Source: Algibacter miyuki (GTDB lineage Bacteria > Bacteroidota > Bacteroidia > Flavobacteriales > Flavobacteriaceae). From it: a stretch of 64,000 nt of DNA. Each line of letters begins with the position of its first letter. The stretch's first letter is position 1. Of this stretch, positions 26,310 to 34,268 are shown one piece after another. The DNA lies in the NCBI RefSeq assembly GCF_030409805.1, contig NZ_JAUFQP010000001.1:496001-560000 (forward strand), written 5' to 3'. The notes under the pieces are model-generated. The model was not told the origin of the DNA. It made no database searches and saw nothing but the letters and a program-made list of their open reading frames with translations. Position numbers and translations under genes: made by a program.

Positions 26310-27875
26310 TTACTCTTCCTCGGGAAAAGTAGTGTGTTGGTAGGCTCCAATGTCAGAAGTTGTTGTTCTGTTTTCACCTAAGATATCTGTAGGCAATTGT
26401 GCTGAAAACGTTAAATTGGCTTTGTTTATGGCTGCGGAATCGTCTCCAATGTTTAATTCATTTAAATCAGGATTTTTGAAATCAGGATCTTTATTAAAGA
26501 TGTTATTTTCAAAATGATTGGTGTCGGTTAAGTCGTAAACTGCTTCAGAAAAAAAGTTATTATTATCTTCAAAACGCAATAAGCAATTGGTGAATTTGAA
26601 ATTGAAAACAACCGATTCATCTTCAATTTCTTCTAATAGAAATTCAGGATTATCATTACCATAAATAATACAGTTGTTGAAGTTGGCTTCACCTAAATCG
26701 GCTACTGTAGCTGTGTTATCTTCATCTATAATAAAATTATTTAATAAAACAGATGGTAATTGTCGGAATCCATTATCCCAATAATTTACAATAGTAGAGT
26801 GGGTGAAGTTATATCTACCGCCAATGGTACCCGCGAAAGAAGATTGACCTGCATTATTAATTACAACATTTTCTCCAGTAATAGCGGTATTTCTACCCAT
26901 AATACCAAAACTTCCCGAATTGTAAATTTGTGTGTTTGAAATGTTTAGTTTGTTGTTTGTATCATTTGGATTACCATCGCATAAAATACCAACATTAGCA
27001 TTTTTAATGGTGGTGTAATTAATACTGTTATTAATACTGCCATCAAAAAGCCAAATGGCTGCCCATTGTCCTGGAGTTTCAGAAAAGCCTGGTTCTAGGC
27101 GGTCGCCTTCAAAAATAACTTCGTTTTCTAAAGCCTCACGATCATTACTATATGCGCCATTAATTTGTAGCGAAGCGCCTTCGGAAACTAAAAGTCCCGA
27201 TTCTGAATGGAAATATACGCGAGCTCCGGCATCAATAGTTAATGTTTCGTTGTTTGGAACGGCTGCAAAGCCATAAATAACATAGGGTTTTGTGTTTGTA
27301 AAATGAAGTTCATCAAGCAATAATTCACGCCCTTGTAACTCGGTTTCTAAAATTTCGCCATCTACATTTAAACTGAGAGTTTCTACTATTTTTGTGGTAT
27401 TATCGCGGTTTGGGTAAATAAATATAGCGTCTTGAATAAGTGTAACTAATTCTACCTTTTGAGCGTTGGTGCCAGTATCAAACTCAATAGCATCGGTGTA
27501 TAGAAATTTGTTTTCTAAAGCGGCTTCGTTTTCAATATTTACGGTAGTTTCAATAAATATATATAGACTGTCTTTTGCTAAGAGTTCTACGTTTTCAAAA
27601 GATTTTCCAGAAATACCATCAACACTAAGACGATAATTTGAGGTTTCGCCAGCGGCCAATTTCACCGAAGGGATAAATATATCGTCATTACTTTTATTGT
27701 AAACTTTTAAGTTGTATGTGCTTGAGCCAATGTTACTAAAAACGGTATCTAGGTAGATGGTATCTCTAGAGAATTCTAAGCTTCCGGTGCTTGGTGAAAA
27801 TTCAAAATCCTTACGGCATGAACTCCAAAGCATCAAAAAACCTAAAGTAAAAATGAAATAAAAGTAACGTGTCAT
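26310..27875 (-). CDS. Lipoprotein with parallel beta-helix repeats
   Basis: A 521-residue predicted lipoprotein: signal peptide with lipobox SSC (Cys20), then a KDFEFSPSTGSLEFSRDTIY beta-sandwich-like region (about 20-160, resembling flavobacterial proteins with Ig-like N-terminal parts), and a right-handed beta-helix (about 190-500) with repeated N-rich turns such as NYTTIKNANVGI and NISNTQIYNSGSFGI. It ends with a DIGAYQ motif typical of such helices. Probably surface-exposed; a glycan-binding or adhesive role is inferred only. It stands alone between a kinase gene and DUF6048. Confidence 0.65.
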   Translation of the reverse strand: MTRYFYFIFTLGFLMLWSSCRKDFEFSPSTGSLEFSRDTIYLDTVFSNIGSSTYNLKVYNKSNDDIFIPSVKLAAGETSNYRLSVDGISGKSFENVELLAKDSLYIFIETTVNIENEAALENKFLYTDAIEFDTGTNAQKVELVTLIQDAIFIYPNRDNTTKIVETLSLNVDGEILETELQGRELLLDELHFTNTKPYVIYGFAAVPNNETLTIDAGARVYFHSESGLLVSEGASLQINGAYSNDREALENEVIFEGDRLEPGFSETPGQWAAIWLFDGSINNSINYTTIKNANVGILCDGNPNDTNNKLNISNTQIYNSGSFGIMGRNTAITGENVVINNAGQSSFAGTIGGRYNFTHSTIVNYWDNGFRQLPSVLLNNFIIDEDNTATVADLGEANFNNCIIYGNDNPEFLLEEIEDESVVFNFKFTNCLLRFEDNNNFFSEAVYDLTDTNHFENNIFNKDPDFKNPDLNELNIGDDSAAINKANLTFSAQLPTDILGENRTTTSDIGAYQHTTFPEEE

Positions 27876-27985
27876 TATGCTTGTTTATAAGAACGTTAAA
27901 TATATAACATTCAGTTAAAATCTATCGTATTCAGTAATTATATTATGATGTTACTTCAAAATAAGACCGGTTTGAAAATGAAATG

Positions 27986-28714
27986 CTATTTGTTTTTTTG
28001 GTAAAGCGGTATGCGATAAGATAGGGAATAGCCAAAGCCTGCACCAAATTTACTGCTGTCGTTGGTTTTGTTGTAACCAGGAACATATATGCTTTGGAAA
28101 TTATCAGGTTCAGTTTCTGAAACCAATATTTTAAGCTGAACGTTTAAACCGAGATACAGGTTGTTTAAAATTTGAGCTTTCATACCGAGGATGCCTTCTA
28201 TCCAAACGGCGCTTAAATCGTTAAATTCTTGTAAAGTATCACTGCTGTATTGTGGCGCCCAATATTGATTGGTGTTGTACACTGTAAAGCTGTTTAACTC
28301 GTGGCTAAATGAGCTTACTCCTAATCGAAAACCGCCATATATCATGTTATCCATGTCTAACCAGTTGTCGTATAGGTTGTAATCTATACCGGCTTTTAGG
28401 TAGCTACCTTGTGTTGTAATATCTAAATAATCGGTTGTGGATGTTTTATTATCGAAACCTATTTCGGCAGCAAGATATAACCGTTTTTTCAACCTATAAT
28501 CGGCTTCTATTTGAAAACCAGTGTAGTCATCTTCCGCAAAAGAACGCACCAATTTACTCAGGTCGCCGCCAATACGTAAACCGTATTTCTCTTTAATAAT
28601 AATAGAATCGGAAGCCTTAGTTGCAATGCTATCGTTTTGTGCTTGTATGGTTACGCAAAACAAGAACAGTACTAAGCTATTAGTGAAATAAGTTAAAGTG
28701 TGTTTCTGTTTCAT
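27986..28714 (-). CDS. DUF6048 family protein
   Basis: A 242-residue protein with a signal peptide (ending TIQA) and a beta-barrel-like pattern of amphipathic strands (YGLRIGGDLSKLVRS, GFQIEADYRLKKRLYLAAEI), ending SLSYRIPLYQ. It matches DUF6048, a Bacteroidota outer-membrane family of unknown role. Its start overlaps the end of the DUF6452 gene by 35 nt, in the order rlmD - DUF6452 - DUF6048 that I recall as conserved in flavobacteria. The shared order suggests the two small proteins act together in the envelope. Confidence 0.75.
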   Translation of the reverse strand: MKQKHTLTYFTNSLVLFLFCVTIQAQNDSIATKASDSIIIKEKYGLRIGGDLSKLVRSFAEDDYTGFQIEADYRLKKRLYLAAEIGFDNKTSTTDYLDITTQGSYLKAGIDYNLYDNWLDMDNMIYGGFRLGVSSFSHELNSFTVYNTNQYWAPQYSSDTLQEFNDLSAVWIEGILGMKAQILNNLYLGLNVQLKILVSETEPDNFQSIYVPGYNKTNDSSKFGAGFGYSLSYRIPLYQKNK

Positions 28715-29225
28715 CTTCTACAGATTGATTTGCGTTTAAGGGGATTATAGATTTTATCCAATTGTCTTCGTCTGTTTCCAGTTGCACGGTAACATTTTTG
28801 AATACGGTTTTGTAACCACATGCGCGCGATACAAAAACTTCTTCGCGGCTGTAATTTATGGTAATAATGTCTTGGTTTCCTTCGGCAAAATCATCGGTAT
28901 CATCATCAGGCGTGTCGTTGTCATTAATAGAATAATCTTGAATTATTCTATATTGCGTTGTGTTATCGGTGGTTTTTAATGGGAGTACTAAACTGCTACT
29001 TGATACAATAGAGTAGCCAGGTAGCACTTCTTCGTTATCCACACCAATTACTACAAGGCTAAAAATATTTTTGCTACTATCTTCGTTAGAATTGTCGAAA
29101 GCATCAATAAGTAAATTTGGCGTTGTAGATGTGCTTGCCGGACAAATATCATCCTTTTCACAACTTATAGTTATCCCCACAATTAATACCATTACGGGGA
29201 TAAAAAGAATTTTTAAATATTTCAT
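28680..29225 (-). CDS. DUF6452 family lipoprotein
   Basis: A predicted lipoprotein of 181 residues, starting at ATG 29225 (a TTG two codons upstream is also open). Signal peptide with lipobox TISC, then a compact beta-rich domain with EKDDICPAST, a YRIIQDYSIND segment and a SREEVFVSRACGYKTVFKN block. It matches the DUF6452 family. It overlaps the DUF6048 gene at its end and lies 68 nt downstream of rlmD on the same strand. Function unknown. Confidence 0.75.
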   Translation of the reverse strand: MKYLKILFIPVMVLIVGITISCEKDDICPASTSTTPNLLIDAFDNSNEDSSKNIFSLVVIGVDNEEVLPGYSIVSSSSLVLPLKTTDNTTQYRIIQDYSINDNDTPDDDTDDFAEGNQDIITINYSREEVFVSRACGYKTVFKNVTVQLETDEDNWIKSIIPLNANQSVEDETETHFNLFH

Positions 29226-29292
29226 ATTCAATTAAAATACAGACCTCTTTAAAGGAAAACTATTTATAACAATTACATGCCTAATATAGGCA

Positions 29293-30705
29293 CTAGCGTC
29301 TCTCCAAAAGTACAACATTTTCCACGTGAAAAGTTTGTGGAAACATATCTACAGCTTGGGTTTTTACAACTTTATATTGTTCATCCATTAAAGCTAAATC
29401 TCTAGCTTGTGTGGCGCTATTACAGCTTACGTAAACTATTTTTTTAGGTGCAATGTTCAATATTTGTTGTACCACATCTTTATGCATACCATCACGTGGA
29501 GGATCGGTAATTATAATATCTGGCGTACCGTGGGCTTCAATAAATTGTGCATTAAAAACATGCTTCATATCACCTACAAAGAACTCAACGTTATTAATGT
29601 TATTAAATTGTGCATTTTCTTTAGCAGCAGTAATGGCATCGGGAACGGCTTCTACACCAATCACCTTTTTAGCTTGTTTTGCAACAAACTGAGCAATGGT
29701 TCCAGTACCTGTGTATAAATCGTATACCAATTCGGTACCTGATAATCCAGCAAAGTCTCTCGTTATTTTGTATAATTCGTAAGCTTGTTCCGAGTTGGTT
29801 TGATAAAATGATTTGGCATTGATTTTGAATTTCAAACCTTCCATTTCCTCAAAAATGTGATCGTCTCCTTTGTAGCAAATGACTTCTTGATCGTAAATAG
29901 TATCGTTTGCTTTTCCGTTAATAACGTATTGTAACGATGTGATTTCAGGAAACGTTTCACCTAAATAATCTAGAATTAATTCACGTTTTTCTTTGTCTTC
30001 TTTAAAGAATTGAATCATCACCATAATGTCTCCCGTGCTTGATGTTCTAATCATCATGGTACGTAATAATCCGGTTTGATTTCTTGTATTGAAAAACTCT
30101 AAATCGTTTTCGAGAGCGAAAGCTTTAACGGCATTTCTAATAGCATTAGAAGGATCGGCTTGTAAATGACATTTTTTAACATCTAGAATTTTGTCCCACA
30201 TGCCTGGAATATGAAATCCTAGCGCATTTCTATCTCCTAAATCTTCATCCGATTGTACTTCTTCTAGCGTCAACCAACGGCTATCACTAAATGAAAATTC
30301 CATTTTATTTCTGTAGAAATACTGATTTTTAGCACCAAAAATAGGTGTAACTTCCGGTAATTCTATATGGCCAATACGGGTTAGGTTATTGGTAACTTCT
30401 TTCTGTTTATAAAATAATTGATGCTCGTAAGCCATGTCTTGCCATTTGCAACCACCACAAGTACCAAAATGATCGCAAGCGGGTGTGGTTCTTTTATCGG
30501 ACAATTTATGAAATACGGTGGCCTTACCTTCATAATATGCTTTACGCTTTTTAAAGGTTTGCACATCTACCACATCACCAGGCACGGCGTTTGGTAAAAA
30601 TATTACTTTTCCGTCGGGTGCTTTAGCTATAGTTTTTCCTTTAGCTCCGGCATCGATAACTTCGACGTTTTCAAAAACTTGTTTTCTTGATTTTCTTCTA
30701 GACAT
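29293..30705 (-). CDS. rlmD: 23S rRNA (uracil-5-)-methyltransferase RlmD
   Basis: Methylates a uracil of 23S rRNA (U1939 in E. coli) using S-adenosylmethionine. The 470-residue protein has an N-terminal TRAM domain (about 1-65), an iron-sulfur cluster motif with CDHFGTCGGCKW near 76-87, a methyltransferase domain with the YDLYTGTGTIAQF SAM-binding loop, DPPRDGMH, and the catalytic Cys in VSCNSATQARDL (about 428). The -7 box of its promoter sits only 4 nt before the ATG, so the mRNA may be leaderless. It heads the unit with DUF6452 and DUF6048. Confidence 0.93.
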   Translation of the reverse strand: MSRRKSRKQVFENVEVIDAGAKGKTIAKAPDGKVIFLPNAVPGDVVDVQTFKKRKAYYEGKATVFHKLSDKRTTPACDHFGTCGGCKWQDMAYEHQLFYKQKEVTNNLTRIGHIELPEVTPIFGAKNQYFYRNKMEFSFSDSRWLTLEEVQSDEDLGDRNALGFHIPGMWDKILDVKKCHLQADPSNAIRNAVKAFALENDLEFFNTRNQTGLLRTMMIRTSSTGDIMVMIQFFKEDKEKRELILDYLGETFPEITSLQYVINGKANDTIYDQEVICYKGDDHIFEEMEGLKFKINAKSFYQTNSEQAYELYKITRDFAGLSGTELVYDLYTGTGTIAQFVAKQAKKVIGVEAVPDAITAAKENAQFNNINNVEFFVGDMKHVFNAQFIEAHGTPDIIITDPPRDGMHKDVVQQILNIAPKKIVYVSCNSATQARDLALMDEQYKVVKTQAVDMFPQTFHVENVVLLERR

Positions 30706-30709
30706 GTTG

Positions 30710-30717
30710 CAAAAATA
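30710..30717 (-). promoter_or_regulatory. -7 box of rlmD
   Basis: TATTTTTG on the minus strand matches TAnnTTTG and ends 4 nt before the ATG. Transcription would start at or within a few bases of the A of the start codon. Confidence 0.5.
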
Positions 30718-30785
30718 CTAATAGCCAGAAATAAAATTCGTATAAATTTCAATTTGTTTATTGGAATTTTAATTTGAATAAAAAA

Positions 30786-30814
30786 AAGCTGCTTAGTATA
30801 ACACCAAGCAGCTT
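30786..30814 (-). terminator. Terminator of the mechanosensitive-channel-like gene
   Basis: AAGCTGCTT (30786-30794) pairs with AAGCAGCTT (30806-30814). On the minus strand eight T follow the stem, 24 nt beyond the stop codon. Confidence 0.85.
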
Positions 30815-30837
30815 AAAATGAAGTAAAATTTGAGGTA

Positions 30838-32007
30838 TTATTTTTTGTTGAATTTAGTAAGAATTTTATCCATTTGTTTGCCCGCAGCCTCACGACCACC
30901 AAGTCCGAAAGAAAGAATTATAGTTAAAGCTACCGTACCAAGTGATATACCGAAAGCTAGGTTTATAATTTCGTCGGCAAGTCCCATCGTTCTTAAACCA
31001 ATGGCCAAGAATATCGCGATAATTGCAATTCTAATAATAGACGCCACAAAGGCGTTGTCGTCGTTTTTCGCGAAGTTATTTGCAGCGATATTGGCAATCC
31101 AGTTTCCGATAGCTAAAATGATTAATCCGAAAATTATTTTACCAGAATATGTGGTAATAGTAGATAGAACATCAGATAAATAATGGAATTCTAATTTATC
31201 TACCGCTGTGGTTAATCCGAATAAAATAATAAAGTAATATACTAAGTTTCCTATAATTTTTACCAAGTTGGTATTTCCTGTAATCGATCCTAGTCCGGCT
31301 TTGTTAAAGAAGTTGTTTAGATTCATACTGTTTAATAAGTCCTTAATAAGTTCGCTTAAAAAACGGCCTCCAACTACAAATAAGATAAGAATTAACGATG
31401 CTGAAATAACCTTCGGAATAGCGTTAAAAAAGTCGTTAAGCATAGCTGTTGCTGGTTGAGAAATCGCATCCATATTCAGAATATTAAAAGCCGATATTAA
31501 TAACGGAATAAATATAAAGATGAAAACGATTTTTTTAATCACATTAACAATGTCGATGTTTTCTGGTAGTTTTAATTTTGGTACAAATTTTTGAATAGAA
31601 CCGCCCGAAACTTCAACAAGTTCTGAAACAATGGTTGCTAGCATATAGCCAATATAACATACTAAACCTGCGCCAATAATGTTTGGTACAAAGCCAGCAA
31701 AATCGTTAAGCATATTTTTTAATGGGTCCAGAACATTGGTCATACCTAGTTTTTCTAGAGCTAGAGTGAAGACAAAAATCATGACTAAAAAATAAACCAG
31801 TTTACTGATGAATTTTGAAAGACTAATTTTTGAGTTTTTAAGTTTGTCGTCTACACCTGTTTTTTTGAAGATTTTTAAAATAATACGTTTTAGTAATCCC
31901 GCAATAAACCAACCGATGATTATAATAATTAATGCCGATAAAGCATTTGATAAATTACCTCCAATAGATTTAGTGAGAGTGTCTAATACATTTGATAAAT
32001 AGTCCAT
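30838..32007 (-). CDS. Mechanosensitive ion channel-like membrane protein (TM-helix repeats)
   Basis: A 389-residue membrane protein with about eight to nine hydrophobic segments and three repeats that alternate a membrane helix with amphipathic sections such as PNIIGAGLVCYIGYMLATIV, shown in part. The last membrane segment ends in LSFGLGGREAAG, the motif before the MscS beta-domain. That beta-domain and the cytosolic vestibule are missing: only about 15 residues follow. It fits small-conductance channel relatives of the CmpX type. A role in osmotic protection is likely but not proven. Monocistronic, divergent from rocD. Confidence 0.7.
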   Translation of the reverse strand: MDYLSNVLDTLTKSIGGNLSNALSALIIIIIGWFIAGLLKRIILKIFKKTGVDDKLKNSKISLSKFISKLVYFLVMIFVFTLALEKLGMTNVLDPLKNMLNDFAGFVPNIIGAGLVCYIGYMLATIVSELVEVSGGSIQKFVPKLKLPENIDIVNVIKKIVFIFIFIPLLISAFNILNMDAISQPATAMLNDFFNAIPKVISASLILILFVVGGRFLSELIKDLLNSMNLNNFFNKAGLGSITGNTNLVKIIGNLVYYFIILFGLTTAVDKLEFHYLSDVLSTITTYSGKIIFGLIILAIGNWIANIAANNFAKNDDNAFVASIIRIAIIAIFLAIGLRTMGLADEIINLAFGISLGTVALTIILSFGLGGREAAGKQMDKILTKFNKK

Positions 32008-32086
32008 AAATTGTTATTTTTTGATTAGGTTGTTACTCATTAGACACAAAATTTAACGAAAAGACACATTTTCTACTTTAATTGTA

Positions 32087-32094
32087 TAAATTTG
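32087..32094 (+). promoter_or_regulatory. -7 box of rocD
   Basis: TAAATTTG matches TAnnTTTG. The ATG of rocD is 126 nt downstream, so the transcript would carry a long leader, which contains inverted repeats. Confidence 0.45.
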
Positions 32095-32100
32095 AAGTTC

Positions 32101-32196
32101 TTAGGGATGATTTCTCTCCCACGCTGAATTTTCGAAACCTCGAAAGGATAAAGGTAGAGAAGGAATGGTTATTTTAGATATCCATTTTTTTGGATA
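32101..32196 (+). other. Candidate structured 5' leader of rocD
   Basis: Nested pairings are visible: TTCTCT (32112-32117) with AGAGAA (32156-32161), TTTCG (32130-32134) with CGAAA (32141-32145), and a separate TATCCA (32179-32184) / TGGATA (32191-32196) hairpin. They could form a regulatory leader. I cannot assign it to a known riboswitch class. Confidence 0.35.
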
Positions 32197-32220
32197 CGAA
32201 CGTTTAAATTTTATTTTAAA

Positions 32221-33465
32221 ATGGCTGTTTTAGACCAATTAACTTCGCAACAAGCGATAGATTTAGAAAACAAGTATGGTGCACACAACTACCATCCACT
32301 ACCCGTAGTATTGAGTAGAGGAGAAGGTGTGTATGTTTGGGATGTAGAGGGTAAGAAATATTACGATTTCTTGTCGGCTTACTCTGCGGTAAACCAAGGG
32401 CATTGTCACCCAAAAATTGTTGATGCCATGACAAAACAAGCGCAAACTTTAAGCTTAACGTCTCGAGCATTTTATAATGATGTGCTAGGTAAGTTTGAAA
32501 AATATGCGACTGAAACCTTTAATTACGATAAGTTATTACCCATGAATACTGGGGCTGAAGCTGTAGAAACGGCTTTAAAACTATGTAGAAAATGGGCTTA
32601 TGAAGTAAAAGGTATTGATGAGAATGAAGCCGAAATTGTGGTTTGTGAAAATAATTTTCATGGACGTACCACAACTATTATTTCTTTTAGTAATGATCCT
32701 GTAGCTAGAAAAAACTTTGGTCCTTATACCAAAGGATTCATTAAAATTGAATACGATAATTTAAAAGCACTAGAAGATGTTTTAGTAAATAATAAAAATG
32801 TTGCTGGCTTTTTAGTAGAACCTATTCAGGGTGAAGCAGGTGTTTATGTGCCAAGCGAAGGATACTTGAGTTCTGCAAAAGCGCTTTGTGAAAAACATAA
32901 TGTATTGTTTATTGCAGATGAAGTACAAACCGGTATTGCAAGAACGGGACGCATGTTGGCAATTGACCACGAAGATGTAAAAGCCGATATATTAATATTA
33001 GGTAAAGCTTTGTCTGGTGGTGCTTATCCGGTTTCTGCGGTATTAGCGAATGATGCGATAATGAATGTTATCCAACCCGGAAACCACGGGAGTACTTATG
33101 GCGGAAATCCTATAGCCGCCGCTGTTGGAATTGCAGCTTTAGAAGTGGTTAAGGATGAGAACTTAGCGCAAAATGCACAAGCCTTAGGTGAAGTATTTAG
33201 AGCTGAACTATCAAAATTTATCGAAACCAGTTCTATAGTAAACGACGTTAGAGGTAAAGGTTTGCTAAATGCCATTTTAATTAATGATACAGAAGATAGC
33301 GATACCGCCTGGAACATTTGTATTGCTTTACGCGATAATGGTTTGTTAGCCAAACCAACGCATGGTAATATTATTCGTTTTGCACCGCCATTGGTGATGA
33401 CGAAAGCACAATTATTAGACTGTGTTTCCATAATAACAAAAACACTTACTCAATTTGAAAAGTAA
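32221..33465 (+). CDS. rocD: Ornithine--oxo-acid transaminase
   Basis: PLP enzyme converting L-ornithine and a 2-oxoacid to glutamate 5-semialdehyde, linking arginine/ornithine breakdown to proline and glutamate. The 414-residue sequence has the N-terminal [22 protein letters not shown] (split here by two blocks), [17 protein letters not shown], the substrate region [10 protein letters not shown], the PLP-ring Asp in FIADEVQTG and the PLP lysine in LGKALSGG (Lys262). Length and motifs are those of rocD rather than argD. It is followed by a strong terminator. Confidence 0.93.
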   Translation: MAVLDQLTSQQAIDLENKYGAHNYHPLPVVLSRGEGVYVWDVEGKKYYDFLSAYSAVNQGHCHPKIVDAMTKQAQTLSLTSRAFYNDVLGKFEKYATETFNYDKLLPMNTGAEAVETALKLCRKWAYEVKGIDENEAEIVVCENNFHGRTTTIISFSNDPVARKNFGPYTKGFIKIEYDNLKALEDVLVNNKNVAGFLVEPIQGEAGVYVPSEGYLSSAKALCEKHNVLFIADEVQTGIARTGRMLAIDHEDVKADILILGKALSGGAYPVSAVLANDAIMNVIQPGNHGSTYGGNPIAAAVGIAALEVVKDENLAQNAQALGEVFRAELSKFIETSSIVNDVRGKGLLNAILINDTEDSDTAWNICIALRDNGLLAKPTHGNIIRFAPPLVMTKAQLLDCVSIITKTLTQFEK

Positions 33466-33490
33466 TAGTTTTAGTAATTAATGAAATAAA

Positions 33491-33516
33491 AAAAAGCGAC
33501 CCACGGGTCGCTTTTT
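33491..33516. terminator. Bidirectional terminator after rocD
   Basis: AAAAAGCGACCC and GGGTCGCTTTTT form a perfect 12-bp stem with a 2-nt loop, with T runs on both strands; it serves rocD and the convergent CCC-motif gene. Confidence 0.9.
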
Positions 33517-33537
33517 TTATGTCTAATAAATCAATAA

Positions 33538-33867
33538 TTATTGTTGACTTTGATATTGTTCCATAATCTCTTGAGATTGTATCATAACTTGATCCCAACC
33601 AATTGTAGCAATTTGGTAAATAGAATATATTAAGTAAAGTATATTTATTATAAGTATAACCAATGCTACTGTTTTTGCAGTATTCATCGCTTTTACGCTT
33701 GCAGGGTCGTACTGTTCTGGGTTTGCTTTTGCTGCGTTTATTTTACTATTTGCTATAAAAAAGGCAATACCAGCTAATATAAATCCAGAACCGGCAATAC
33801 AGCAGCATAAAAGACCTATAATTGATAATACGTAAACTAACGTTGCATTGAGTTTTTCTTGTTCCAT
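33538..33867 (-). CDS. CCC motif membrane protein
   Basis: A 109-residue membrane protein. Two transmembrane segments (about 9-38 and 66-88) are joined by a polar loop rich in Ala, Lys and Asn. The first segment contains the triple cysteine IIGLLCCCIAG that names the group. Function is unknown. It lies 11 nt downstream of the DUF2752 gene, and these two families commonly occur side by side, so they probably act together in the membrane. Confidence 0.75.
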   Translation of the reverse strand: MEQEKLNATLVYVLSIIGLLCCCIAGSGFILAGIAFFIANSKINAAKANPEQYDPASVKAMNTAKTVALVILIINILYLIYSIYQIATIGWDQVMIQSQEIMEQYQSQQ

Positions 33868-33878
33868 GTGTTTGTTTT

Positions 33879-34163
33879 TTAATTGATTATTTTGATTAGA
33901 TAACTAGTTATAATAGTAATTACGGTCATTATAGCGACTACAGTAATTACTTTATTAGATTGTTTAAATTTAAAGAAAGCATTAATTCCAATGTAAATAA
34001 CAAGAATAAGCAACGGGTAAATAGCGGGGTACATTTTAAATGCAGCAACAAAATCGCCGTGTAATAATAACGAAAATGCTCTTTGAATACCACAGCCCAT
34101 ACATTCTACCCCAAAGAGTTTTTTGTTAAGGCAAGGCAGCATGTATTTTTCTAAAGATTGCAT
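33879..34163 (-). CDS. DUF2752 membrane protein
   Basis: A predicted membrane protein of 94 residues from ATG 34163 (an upstream ATG would add 13 residues of poor fit). The family core is CLNKKLFGVECMGCGIQRA at about 13-31, shown as one block, with the conserved GxxCxGCGxxRA, followed by two membrane segments. Function unknown; the cysteines might bind metal. Upstream of, and probably cotranscribed with, the CCC-motif gene. Confidence 0.8.
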   Translation of the reverse strand: MQSLEKYMLPCLNKKLFGVECMGCGIQRAFSLLLHGDFVAAFKMYPAIYPLLILVIYIGINAFFKFKQSNKVITVVAIMTVITIITSYLIKIIN

Positions 34164-34194
34164 GGTGTTGTATTCTGAATGTGCTAAAATAACA

Positions 34195-34244
34195 AAAGCC
34201 AACTGACAAAAAAATCCTTTATCGAATTTTTATTAGTTGGCTTT
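34195..34244 (-). terminator. Candidate terminator of the T9SS cargo gene
   Basis: AAAGCCAACT (34195-34204) pairs perfectly with AGTTGGCTTT (34235-34244). The 30-nt loop is long for a terminator, but the stem lies 25 nt past the stop codon and a T-rich tail follows on the minus strand. Confidence 0.5.
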
Positions 34245-34268
34245 CAGGTTTAATTGGTAGTAAAAGAT

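Noticed and set aside
32101..32165. Resemblance of the rocD leader to a TPP riboswitch
   Set aside because: A GGATAA-like stretch and an AGAGAAGG segment recall the 3' half of the TPP aptamer, but the GGGGTGC and CTGAGA blocks are missing, and rocD is not a thiamine gene.
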